Shown here piece after piece: positions 12,559 to 18,661 of a DNA stretch of 18,661 nucleotides. The stretch is from DATEJJ01 sp039649115 (GTDB taxonomy: Bacteria > Actinomycetota > Actinomycetes > Mycobacteriales > Micromonosporaceae). The DNA lies in NCBI GenBank assembly GCA_039649115.1, contig JBBWZQ010000245.1, positions 1 to 18,661 on the forward strand, given 5' to 3'. Both the position numbers and the translations under genes were made by a program. The notes beneath the pieces were generated by a model. The model saw only the letters and a program-made list of their open reading frames with translations. It made no database searches and was not told the DNA's origin. Each line of letters begins with the position of its first letter. Positions within the stretch are counted from its first letter, which is position 1.

Positions 12559-13401
12559 ATGGCAGACAAGCGGATGACCGGAGCCGACGTGGTCGCGGAG
12601 CTGCGTTCGGGCATGACCATCGGCATCGGCGGTTGGGGATCGCGGCGCAAGCCGATGTCGCTGGTACGCGCGATCCTGCGCTCGGACCTGACCGACCTGA
12701 CCGTGGTCAGCTACGGCGGGCCCGACGTGGGCCTGTTGCTGGCCGCCGGCAAGGTGCGCCGGGTGGTCTACGGCTTCGTGTCGCTGGACTCCATCCCGCT
12801 CGAACCGCACTTCCGGGCGGCCCGGCAGTCCGGCGCCGTCGCGGTCACCGAGTACGACGAGGGCATGCTCTACTGGGCCCTGTACGCCGCCTCGTGCCGG
12901 CTGCCGTTCCTGCCCAGCCGCGCCGGGCTCGGCTCCGACGTGCTGCGCGTCAACCCCGAGCTGCGCACCGTCGCCTCGCCGTATGACGGCGAGGAGCTGG
13001 TCGCCGTGCCGGCGCTGCCGCTGGACGCGGCCCTGGTGCACCTCAACCGGGCCGACTGCCAGGGCAACGGCCTCTACCTCGGCCCCGATCCCTACTTCGA
13101 CGACCTGTACTGCCAGGCGGCGGCGCGCGCGTACGTGTCCTGCGAGCGCATCGTGCCGACCGCGGAGCTGGCCGCGACGGCACCGGTGCAGCGGCTGGTG
13201 GTGCAGCGCTGGATGGTGCGCGGGGTGGTGGCGGCGCCGCACGGAGCGCACTTCACGTCGTGCCAGCCGGACTACGGGCGGGACGAGGAGTTCCAGCGTT
13301 CGTACGCCGGCGCCGCAGGGGACCCGGACGCCTGGGCGCGTTTCCGGGCCAGGTACCTCGATGTCGACGAGGCGGAGTACCAGTCGGCGGTGGCGGCATG
13401 A
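12559..13401 (+). CDS. ipdA: ring C hydrolase subunit IpdA (CoA-transferase-like)
   Basis: This is the alpha subunit of IpdAB, a protein with the class I CoA-transferase fold that in mycobacteria works as a hydrolase. It opens the last steroid ring in COCHEA-CoA without transferring CoA. The 280 residues begin with SGMTIGIGGWGSRRKPMSLV and contain YGGPDVGLL and GFVSLDSIP. YDEGML follows, and its Glu (E101) is the likely counterpart of the catalytic Glu reported for M. tuberculosis IpdA. The C-terminal HFTSCQPDYGRDEEFQRSYA is also family text. It is the first gene of a run of overlapping genes (ipdA-ipdB-ipdC-ipdF-hydratase pair-echA20-fadE31). Its stop overlaps the ipdB ATG (ATGA). Confidence 0.92.
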   Translation: MADKRMTGADVVAELRSGMTIGIGGWGSRRKPMSLVRAILRSDLTDLTVVSYGGPDVGLLLAAGKVRRVVYGFVSLDSIPLEPHFRAARQSGAVAVTEYDEGMLYWALYAASCRLPFLPSRAGLGSDVLRVNPELRTVASPYDGEELVAVPALPLDAALVHLNRADCQGNGLYLGPDPYFDDLYCQAAARAYVSCERIVPTAELAATAPVQRLVVQRWMVRGVVAAPHGAHFTSCQPDYGRDEEFQRSYAGAAGDPDAWARFRARYLDVDEAEYQSAVAA

Positions 13402-14147
13402 GTGGCAGAGCCGAGGTGTGCGCGGTCGCGTGTGCGCAGGCGTGGCGCGGCGACGGGGAGATCCTGGCCAGCCCGACCGGGATCATCCCGACCATCGGGG
13501 CCCGGCTGGCGCGCGCCACCTTCGCGCCGGACCTGCTGCTGTCCGACGGCGAGGCGCTGCTGGGCGCCGGTACCTGGGCGGTGGGCGGCGCGCCGCCGGT
13601 GATCGAGGGCTGGCTGCCGTACCGGTCCGTCTTCACGATGGTGTACGCGGGCCGGCGGCACGTGATGATGCTGCCCAGCCAGATCGACCGGTTCGGCAAC
13701 AGCAACATCTCCGCGATCGGGGACTTCGCCCGCCCCACGGCACAACTGCTCGGGGTGCGCGGGGCACCCGGAAACACGGCGAACCACCCGACGAGCTACT
13801 TCGTCGCCAGGCACACCCCCCGCGTCTTCGTGTCCCATGTGGACATGGTCTGCGGTGTCGGGTACGACCGCGCGGCGGCCGGCGGCGCGGCTGCCGCCCG
13901 GTACCACGAAGTGCGTCGCGTGGTCAGCAACCTCGGCGTCTTCGACTTCGCCACGCCCGACCACAGCATGCGCCTGGTCTCCGTGCATCCCGGGGTGAGC
14001 GTCGACGAGGTGGTCCGCGCCACCGGTTTCGACCTCGTCGTGGACGGCACTGCCGGATGCACCCGGGAGCCGACGGACGAGGAACTGGCGCTGATCCGCA
14101 CCGTGCTCGACCCGGGCAACCGGCGGGACCGTGAGGTTTGCGGGTGA
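13398..14147 (+). CDS. ipdB: ring C hydrolase subunit IpdB
   Basis: This is the beta subunit of IpdAB, 249 residues, the same length as the mycobacterial protein. The family features seen are ASPTGIIPTIGARLARATFA near the N-terminus, DGEALLGAG, MMLPSQIDRFGNSNISAIGD, LLGVRGAPGNTANHPTSYFV and VSNLGVFDF. Both subunits are required for the active heterotetramer, which matches their four-base overlap. The gene ends in TGATG, sharing one base with the start of ipdC. A longer in-frame start upstream of 13398 would run into ipdA and is not supported. Confidence 0.92.
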   Translation: MSGRAEVCAVACAQAWRGDGEILASPTGIIPTIGARLARATFAPDLLLSDGEALLGAGTWAVGGAPPVIEGWLPYRSVFTMVYAGRRHVMMLPSQIDRFGNSNISAIGDFARPTAQLLGVRGAPGNTANHPTSYFVARHTPRVFVSHVDMVCGVGYDRAAAGGAAAARYHEVRRVVSNLGVFDFATPDHSMRLVSVHPGVSVDEVVRATGFDLVVDGTAGCTREPTDEELALIRTVLDPGNRRDREVCG

Positions 14148-15214
14148 TGGGGCCGCTGCGCACGCCGATCTGCGACCTGTTCGGGGTCCGGTACCCGATC
14201 GTGCAGACCGGCATGGGCTTCGTCGCAGGCCCCCGCCTGGTGGCCGCGACCGCGAACGCGGGCGCGCTGGGCATCCTCGCCGGCGCCACCATGAGCCACC
14301 CCGAGTTGGCCGCGGCGATCCGCGACACCCGGGAGCGCACCGACGCGCCGTTCGGGGTCAACCTGCGGGCCGACGCGCCGGACGCCGGCCGCCTGGTGGA
14401 TCTGCTGATCCGCGAGAAGGTGCGGGTCGCCTCGTTCGCGCTGGCCCCGGGTCGGGAGCTGGTCGCCCGGCTGAAGGGTGCCGGAGTGGCCGTGGTGCCG
14501 TCGATCGGCGCGCGGCGGCACGCCGAGAAGGTGGCCGCGTGGGGCGTCGACGCGGTGGTCGTCCAGGGCGCGGAGGGCGGCGGGCACACCGGTCCGGTGC
14601 CCACGACGCTGTTGCTGCCCCAGGTGGTCGACGCGGTGGACATCCCGGTGATCGCGGCCGGCGGGTTCTTCGACGGGCGCGGCCTGGTCGCCGCGCTGGC
14701 CTACGGCGCCGCGGGCATCGCGATGGGCACCCGGTTCCTGCTCACCAGCGACAGCCCGGTGGGCGAGGAGGTGAAGCGCCGCTACCTGGCGGCCACCGTC
14801 ACCGACACCGTGGTGACCGACGCGCTGGACGGGTTGCCGCAGCGGCTGCTGCGCTCCCCGTTCGTGGACGCGATCGTCCGGAGTGGACGGACGGGGCGGC
14901 TGCTGCGATCGGTCCGCAGCGCGGCCGCGTTCCGCCGGCTGTCCGGCACGGGCTGGCGCGAGCTGGCCCGCGAGGGCTTGGCCATGCGCCGCACCCGGGA
15001 ACTGGCGTGGAGCCAGGTGCTGCTGGCCGCGAACACGCCGGTGCTGCTGAAGGCGGCGATGGTGGACGGCCGGCCGGACCTCGGCGTGCTGGCCACCGGA
15101 CAGGTCGCCGGGCTGATCGAGGACCTGCCCACCTGCGCGGAGCTGGTGGCGCGCATCATGGACGGGGCGGCGGCGGTGCTGGACCGGCTGGCCGGGACGG
15201 AGGTGCCCTGGTGA
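14147..15214 (+). CDS. ipdC: flavin-dependent IpdC (nitronate monooxygenase-like)
   Basis: This is a TIM-barrel FMN enzyme of the 2-nitropropane dioxygenase/nitronate monooxygenase superfamily, 355 residues, needed for ring C opening in mycobacteria. There it is proposed to oxidise the ring D-opened intermediate alongside EchA20 and IpdAB. The motifs are RYPIVQTGMGFVAGPRLV (N-terminus), GALGILAGATM, VQGAEGGGHTG (phosphate/flavin loop), VIAAGGFFDGRGL and MGTRFLLTSDS. The C-terminal part (MRRTRELAWSQVLLAANTPV, then LKAAMVDG) is specific to the IpdC group rather than to generic nitronate monooxygenases. A TTG at 14138 would add three residues, but the ATG at 14147 in TGATG context is better. The stop overlaps the ipdF GTG by four bases. 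Confidence 0.92.
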   Translation: MGPLRTPICDLFGVRYPIVQTGMGFVAGPRLVAATANAGALGILAGATMSHPELAAAIRDTRERTDAPFGVNLRADAPDAGRLVDLLIREKVRVASFALAPGRELVARLKGAGVAVVPSIGARRHAEKVAAWGVDAVVVQGAEGGGHTGPVPTTLLLPQVVDAVDIPVIAAGGFFDGRGLVAALAYGAAGIAMGTRFLLTSDSPVGEEVKRRYLAATVTDTVVTDALDGLPQRLLRSPFVDAIVRSGRTGRLLRSVRSAAAFRRLSGTGWRELAREGLAMRRTRELAWSQVLLAANTPVLLKAAMVDGRPDLGVLATGQVAGLIEDLPTCAELVARIMDGAAAVLDRLAGTEVPW

Positions 15215-15978
15215 CCGGACCCACGAGCCACCAACTCCTCGCCGGGCGCACCGTCCTGGTCACCGCCGCGGCCGGCACCGGCATCGGCTTCGCCACCGCG
15301 AAGCGCTGCGCGGAGGAGGGCGCCCGGGTGGCCATCAGCGACCGGCACGAGCGGCGGCTCGCCGGGGCCGCCGACCGGCTGGCCGCGGTCATCGGCGAAC
15401 GACCGCTCGCGGTGCCGTGCGACGTCACGGCCGAGGAGCAGGTGCGGGCCATGTTCGACACGATCATCGACAGGTACGGGCACCTCGACGTGCTCGTCAA
15501 CAACGCCGGACTGGGTGGCACCGCGACGGTCATGGAGATGACCGACGAGCAGTGGCACGGCGTGCTGGACGTGACGCTCACCGGGACCTTCCGGTGCACC
15601 CGGGCGGCGCTGGCGCACATGGTGCCCCGGGGACGCGGAGCGATCGTCAACAACGCCTCCGTGGTGGGCTGGCGCGCGCAGCAGGGGCAGGCGCACTACG
15701 CCGCGGCCAAGGCCGGCGTGATGGCGCTGACCCGGTGCGCGGCGCTGGAGGCGGCACCCGCGGGGGTACGGGTGAACGCCGTCGCGCCGAGCATCGCGGC
15801 GCACGAGCATCTCGCGAAGGTGACCACGCCCGAGCTGCTGGCGAGCCTGTCGGCGGCGGAGGCGTTCGGCCGGGCCGCGCAGCCGTGGGAGGTCGCCAAC
15901 GTCATCGTCTTCCTGGCCAGCGACTACGCCTCGTACCTGGTGGGCGAGGTCATCTCGGTGTCCAGCCAGCATCCCTGA
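15211..15978 (+). CDS. ipdF: SDR IpdF (5-hydroxy-HIP-CoA oxidoreductase)
   Basis: This is an SDR of 255 residues matching M. tuberculosis Rv3559c/IpdF. It has VLVTAAAGTGIGFATA for the cofactor, ISDRHERRLAGAADRL, VLVNNAGLGGTATVMEMTDE, the catalytic Ser in VNNASVVGWRAQ and Tyr/Lys in HYAAAKAGVMALTRC, and ends GEVISVSSQHP. IpdF acts on the C-5 hydroxyl/keto position of HIP-CoA and carries the usual Ser-Tyr-Lys triad. The GTG start at 15211 overlaps the ipdC stop (GTGA). In M. tuberculosis ipdF sits beside fadE30; here it has moved into the ipdABC operon, next to the hot-dog hydratase pair. Confidence 0.92.
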   Translation: MTGPTSHQLLAGRTVLVTAAAGTGIGFATAKRCAEEGARVAISDRHERRLAGAADRLAAVIGERPLAVPCDVTAEEQVRAMFDTIIDRYGHLDVLVNNAGLGGTATVMEMTDEQWHGVLDVTLTGTFRCTRAALAHMVPRGRGAIVNNASVVGWRAQQGQAHYAAAKAGVMALTRCAALEAAPAGVRVNAVAPSIAAHEHLAKVTTPELLASLSAAEAFGRAAQPWEVANVIVFLASDYASYLVGEVISVSSQHP

Positions 15979-15987
15979 GGAGTGCGC

Positions 15988-16428
15988 ATGGTCGATCAGG
16001 CGGCGGTGGGCCACCGCGGCGAACCCTTCACGATGGACATCGAGCGCGGGAAGATCCGGGAGTTCGCCCGGGCGACCCGCTCGGCCAATCCGTCCTATCT
16101 GGACGATCCTCGACCGGTCATCCCGGCCACGTTCCTGACCACCACGTTCTTCTGGCAGGACGGCGCGTCCGACCCGTGGCCGGCGGTCGCCATGGACCAG
16201 CGGCGCGGCCTGCACGCGGAGCAGGAGTACGTGTTCCACGGGCCGCCGCCGCGCGCCGGTACCCGGCTCACCTGCCGGTCGCGGGTCGCGGAGGTGTACC
16301 AGAAGCAGGGGCGGCGGGGTGGCACGCTCACCTTCGTCGTGCTGGTGACCGAGTTCCGGGACGCCGCCGGAGCGCTGGTCGCGCAGGCGCGGATGACCGG
16401 GGTGGAGACCGGGCAGGCACCCGCATGA
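15988..16428 (+). CDS. FAS1-DH/MaoC-N-type hot-dog subunit, 146 aa
   Basis: This hot-dog fold protein resembles the FAS1-like dehydratase N-terminal domain (HadA type). The segment IREFARATRSANPSYLDD, then VIPATF, is the family signature. The Asp/His catalytic pair of active hydratases is absent: where the partner has DMNPLHHD, this one has SANPSYLD. It is therefore probably the structural or substrate-binding half of a heteromeric (R)-specific enoyl-CoA hydratase, with the next gene as the catalytic half. The ATG at 15988 has GAGGAG (15977-15982) five bases upstream; a GTG at 15982 is less likely. Its stop overlaps the next start (ATGA). I recall no such pair in the M. tuberculosis KstR2 cluster. 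Confidence 0.8.
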   Translation: MVDQAAVGHRGEPFTMDIERGKIREFARATRSANPSYLDDPRPVIPATFLTTTFFWQDGASDPWPAVAMDQRRGLHAEQEYVFHGPPPRAGTRLTCRSRVAEVYQKQGRRGGTLTFVVLVTEFRDAAGALVAQARMTGVETGQAPA

Positions 16429-16820
16429 ACCCGCCGCCCCCGCTGGTGGTCGGGCCGCTGACCCGCACCGATCTGGTCCGCTACCAGGGCGCCTCCGGTG
16501 ACATGAACCCGCTCCACCACGACGAGACGTTCGCCCGCTCGGCCGGGTACCCGATGCCGCTGTCGCTGGGCATGCTGCAGGCCGGGCTGCTCGCCACCTG
16601 GGCGACCGACTGGCTGGGTGCCGACCTGCTGCGCCGGTTCCGGGTCCGCTTCGCCGAACAGGTCTGGCCGGGCGACACGCTCACCTGCTCCGGCACGGTC
16701 AGCCGGGAGTACACAGTGGACGGCTCGGACCTCGTCGATCTGGAGCTGACATGTGTCCGGCAGACCGGCGCGGTCGCGGTGCGCGGCTGGGCCACGTTCG
16801 TCCGGACGGACGCATCGTGA
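16425..16820 (+). CDS. MaoC-like enoyl-CoA hydratase subunit, 131 aa
   Basis: This is a single hot-dog MaoC/hydratase-2 domain. It begins with LTRTDLVRYQGASGDMNPLH, then HDETFARSAGY. The DxNPxH stretch gives the Asp/His pair that activates water in (R)-specific enoyl-CoA hydratases. PLSLGMLQAGLLATWATDW and RFAEQVWPGDTLTCSG are the usual central helix and following strand. It probably forms a heteromer with the FAS1-DH-type protein before it (four-base overlap) and hydrates an enoyl-CoA made by FadE30 or FadE31. A dehydratase in the reverse direction is also possible. The stop overlaps the echA20 GTG by four bases. Confidence 0.85.
   Translation: MNPPPPLVVGPLTRTDLVRYQGASGDMNPLHHDETFARSAGYPMPLSLGMLQAGLLATWATDWLGADLLRRFRVRFAEQVWPGDTLTCSGTVSREYTVDGSDLVDLELTCVRQTGAVAVRGWATFVRTDAS
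16709..16721. repeat. dispersed palindrome GTACACAGTGGAC
   Basis: Fifth copy of the GTCCAC(T/A)GTGGAC palindrome (12 of 13), inside the MaoC gene. Confidence 0.4.
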
Positions 16821-17548
16821 TCACCACGACTCGCGGGGACGGCGGCGTGGCCGAGGTGGTGATGGACCACCCGCCGGTCAACGCGCTGCCCGCGGCCGGC
16901 TGGTTCGCGCTGGCCGAGGCGCTGGTCGCCGCCGGTGCCGACGCCACGGTGCGCGCGGTCGTGCTGCGCGCCGAGGGCCGCGGCTTCAACGCCGGCGTCG
17001 ACATCAAGGAACTGCGGGCCAGTACCGACCACTCCGCCCTGGTCGCGGTGAACCGGGGCTGCTTCGCCGCGTTCGCCGCGGTGTACGACTGCCCGGTGCC
17101 GGTGGTCGCCGCGGTGCACGGGTTCTGCCTCGGCGGCGGGGTCGGCCTGGCCGGCACCGCGGACATCGTCGTCGCCAGCGAGGACGCCACGTTCGGGCTG
17201 CCCGAGGTGGACCGCGGTGCACTGGGTGCGGCCACCCACCTGTCCCGGCTGGTGCCGCAGCACCGGATGCGGGCGATGATGTACACCTCGGCCACCGCCA
17301 CGGCCGCGGAGTTGCACGGGTACGGCTCGGTGCTGGAGGTGGTGCCACGCGACCGGCTGCGGGACGCCGCGCTGGCCGTCGCCGGGCAGATCGCGGCCAG
17401 GGACCCGGGCGTGATCCGGGCGGCCAAGCAGTCGCTGAACGGCATCGACCCGTGGGACGTCAAGCGCAGCTACCGGTACGAGCAGGGGTACACCTTCGAG
17501 CTGGCCCTCTCCGGCGTGGCCGAGCAGGTGCGCAACTCGTGGACCTGA
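16817..17548 (+). CDS. echA20: ring D hydrolase EchA20 (crotonase fold)
   Basis: This is a crotonase-superfamily enzyme of 243 residues that in mycobacteria hydrolyses ring D of HIEC-CoA. It has VILR/VVLRAEGRGFNAGVDIKEL, the oxyanion segment HGFCLGGGVGLAG, and the EchA20-specific stretch EDATFGLPEVDRGALGAATH, then LSRLVPQ. The C-terminal YEQGYTFELALSGVAEQ is also shared. The GTG at 16817 overlaps the MaoC stop (GTGA). The open frame extends further upstream, but family proteins begin about here (IVITTTRGDGGVAEV). In M. tuberculosis echA20 is directly before ipdA; here it lies at the far end of the same operon. The next gene starts inside its last ten bases. Confidence 0.92.
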   Translation: MITTTRGDGGVAEVVMDHPPVNALPAAGWFALAEALVAAGADATVRAVVLRAEGRGFNAGVDIKELRASTDHSALVAVNRGCFAAFAAVYDCPVPVVAAVHGFCLGGGVGLAGTADIVVASEDATFGLPEVDRGALGAATHLSRLVPQHRMRAMMYTSATATAAELHGYGSVLEVVPRDRLRDAALAVAGQIAARDPGVIRAAKQSLNGIDPWDVKRSYRYEQGYTFELALSGVAEQVRNSWT

Positions 17549-18661
17549 CATACACGCGACAGGAGGAGGCGTTCCGGGCGCAGGCGCGGGAGTGGCTGCG
17601 CGCCAACGTGCCGGCGCGACCCCTGCCCTCCGGTGACACCCGGGACGGCTTCGCCCGGCACGTGGCGTGGGAGCGCCGGCTGCACGGGGCGGGCTGGGCG
17701 GTGGTCTCCTGGCCCCGCCGCTACGGTGGCCGGGACGCGTCGCTGTGGGAGTGGCTCCTGTTCGAAGAGGAGTACCACGCCGCCGGCGCGCCGCAGCGGG
17801 TCACCCAGAACGGCATCTTCCTGCTCGCCCCGGCCCTGTTCGAGTTCGGCACCGCGGCGCAGTGTGCCGAGATCCTGCCCCGCATGGCCGCCGCCGAGGA
17901 CCTGTGGTGCCAGGGCTGGTCCGAGCCGGAGGCCGGCAGCGACCTGGCCGCCGTCACCAGCCGGGCGGAGCGGGTCGACGGCGGCTGGGTCCTCAATGGA
18001 CAGAAGACGTGGACCACCCGGGGAGCATTCTGCACCCACCTGTTCGGACTGTTCCGCAGCGATCCGGCGCAGCGCCGCCACCACGGTCTGACCTACTTCC
18101 TGGTGCCGCTGTCCGCGCCCGGCGTGACGGTTCGCGGGTTCGGCCGGCTGGACGGCGACGAGGGCTTCGCCGAGGTGTTCTTCGCCGGCGTGTTCGTCCC
18201 GGACTCCGCGGTGCTGGGTGAGGTGGGCCAGGGCTGGCGGGTGGCGATGGCGACCACCGGCTCGGAGCGTGGCCTGACGCTGCGCCCGCCCGGCCGCTTC
18301 CTGGCCGCCGCGCAGCACCTGGTGACCCTGGCCCGGGAGACCGGCGCCCCGCCGCGGCTGCGCGAACGGGCGGTGCGCGCCTGGCTGGGCGCGCAGGCGT
18401 ACCAGCTGTTCACGCTGCAGCAGGTGACCGGGATCGTGGCGGGGCGGGCGCCGGGTGCCCGGTCCAGCCTGAACAAGCTGTACTGGTCGCAGCTGGACAT
18501 CGAGCTGCACGAGACCGCGCTGGAACTGCTCGGGCCGGCGGCGGCGCTGGACGGCCCGTGGTCGCGCGGGCACATGTTCTCCCTCGCCGGCCCCATCTAC
18601 GCGGGTACCAACGAGATCCAGCGCGGCATCGTGGCGCAGCGGCTGCTCGGGCTCCCGCGGG
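17539..18661 (+). CDS. fadE31: acyl-CoA dehydrogenase FadE31-like, 3' end cut by window
   Basis: This large acyl-CoA dehydrogenase begins at GTG 17539, overlapping the end of echA20 by ten bases. The frame is open to the window edge, giving 374 residues and ending IYAGTNEIQRGIVAQRLLGL, then PRG, so only a few codons are missing. The text MDLTYTRQEEAFR, WPRRYGGR and LWCQGWSEPEAGSDLA fits the FadE31/FadE30 group. The MCAD-type Glu position is Ala (YAGTNEIQ), and E243 in TGSERG is the candidate base. In mycobacteria FadE31 pairs with FadE32 and FadE33 on the dioic acyl-CoA after ring opening; such small partners would be expected just downstream. FadE31 is preferred over a second FadE30 by position and the start sequence. 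Confidence 0.85.
   Translation, partial: MDLTYTRQEEAFRAQAREWLRANVPARPLPSGDTRDGFARHVAWERRLHGAGWAVVSWPRRYGGRDASLWEWLLFEEEYHAAGAPQRVTQNGIFLLAPALFEFGTAAQCAEILPRMAAAEDLWCQGWSEPEAGSDLAAVTSRAERVDGGWVLNGQKTWTTRGAFCTHLFGLFRSDPAQRRHHGLTYFLVPLSAPGVTVRGFGRLDGDEGFAEVFFAGVFVPDSAVLGEVGQGWRVAMATTGSERGLTLRPPGRFLAAAQHLVTLARETGAPPRLRERAVRAWLGAQAYQLFTLQQVTGIVAGRAPGARSSLNKLYWSQLDIELHETALELLGPAAALDGPWSRGHMFSLAGPIYAGTNEIQRGIVAQRLLGLPR

Noticed and set aside
11836..13251. 471-codon version of the TetR gene reading back through ipdA
   Set aside because: TetR family text starts at about 12483 and the extension crosses the operator and antisense ipdA.
1..18661. tRNA, rRNA, riboswitch, IS element, integrase or CRISPR array
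   Set aside because: I looked on both strands and saw no cloverleaf, conserved riboswitch core, transposase motif, terminal inverted repeats or spaced direct repeats.

Overview
This window is high-GC actinobacterial DNA: codons mostly end in G or C, GTG starts are common, genes overlap by 4 bases, and it carries an HTH/DUF397 pair of the kind common in filamentous actinomycetes. A Micromonosporales or Pseudonocardiales host is plausible, but the sequence does not fix the genus.

Layout. (1) 1-2410: the 3' part of an esterase gene and a complete MFS transporter gene. (2) 2411-6225: a patchwork that is visibly richer in A/T than its surroundings. It holds a decayed C-terminal piece of a YcgQ/TIGR03943-type gene, a DUF397 protein with its XRE/DUF5753 regulator, three overlapping small genes, a 28-residue hydrophobic peptide, a hairpin, a 37-residue Cys-rich peptide, a four-repeat DnaJ-type zinc-finger protein and a two-CxxC protein. 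It ends with a frameshifted C-terminal piece of a YcgR/DUF318 permease and a 44-residue scrap of a 5'-nucleotidase. The two Ycg remnants lie on the same strand in native operon order, so the small-gene block looks like an island that split a ycgR-ycgQ operon. (3) 6266-18661: a steroid ring C/D (HIP) catabolic cluster equivalent to the mycobacterial KstR2 regulon: fadE30, a small acyl-CoA dehydrogenase subunit, an SDR, fadA6, fadD3, kstR2, ipdA, ipdB, ipdC, ipdF, a two-gene MaoC/hot-dog hydratase, echA20 and a fadE31-like gene cut by the window end.

How it works together. FadD3 would activate the HIP propionate side chain as a CoA thioester. IpdF and acyl-CoA dehydrogenases (FadE30 and the small subunit) oxidise it, and the hot-dog pair is a candidate hydratase. 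EchA20 and IpdAB open rings D and C, with IpdC needed in between. FadE31 with partners expected downstream, and the thiolase FadA6, would process the remaining dioic acid. A KstR2-type TetR repressor is encoded inside the cluster. Three related palindromes (6266-6283, 10333-10350, 12529-12546) sit 10-12 bases before the ATGs of fadE30, fadD3 and ipdA, each followed by a TANNNT -10 hexamer placed so that the mRNAs would be leaderless.

Gene names in part 3 rest on recognising close similarity to the Mycobacterium tuberculosis Rv3548c-Rv3564 proteins from memory; no search was run.
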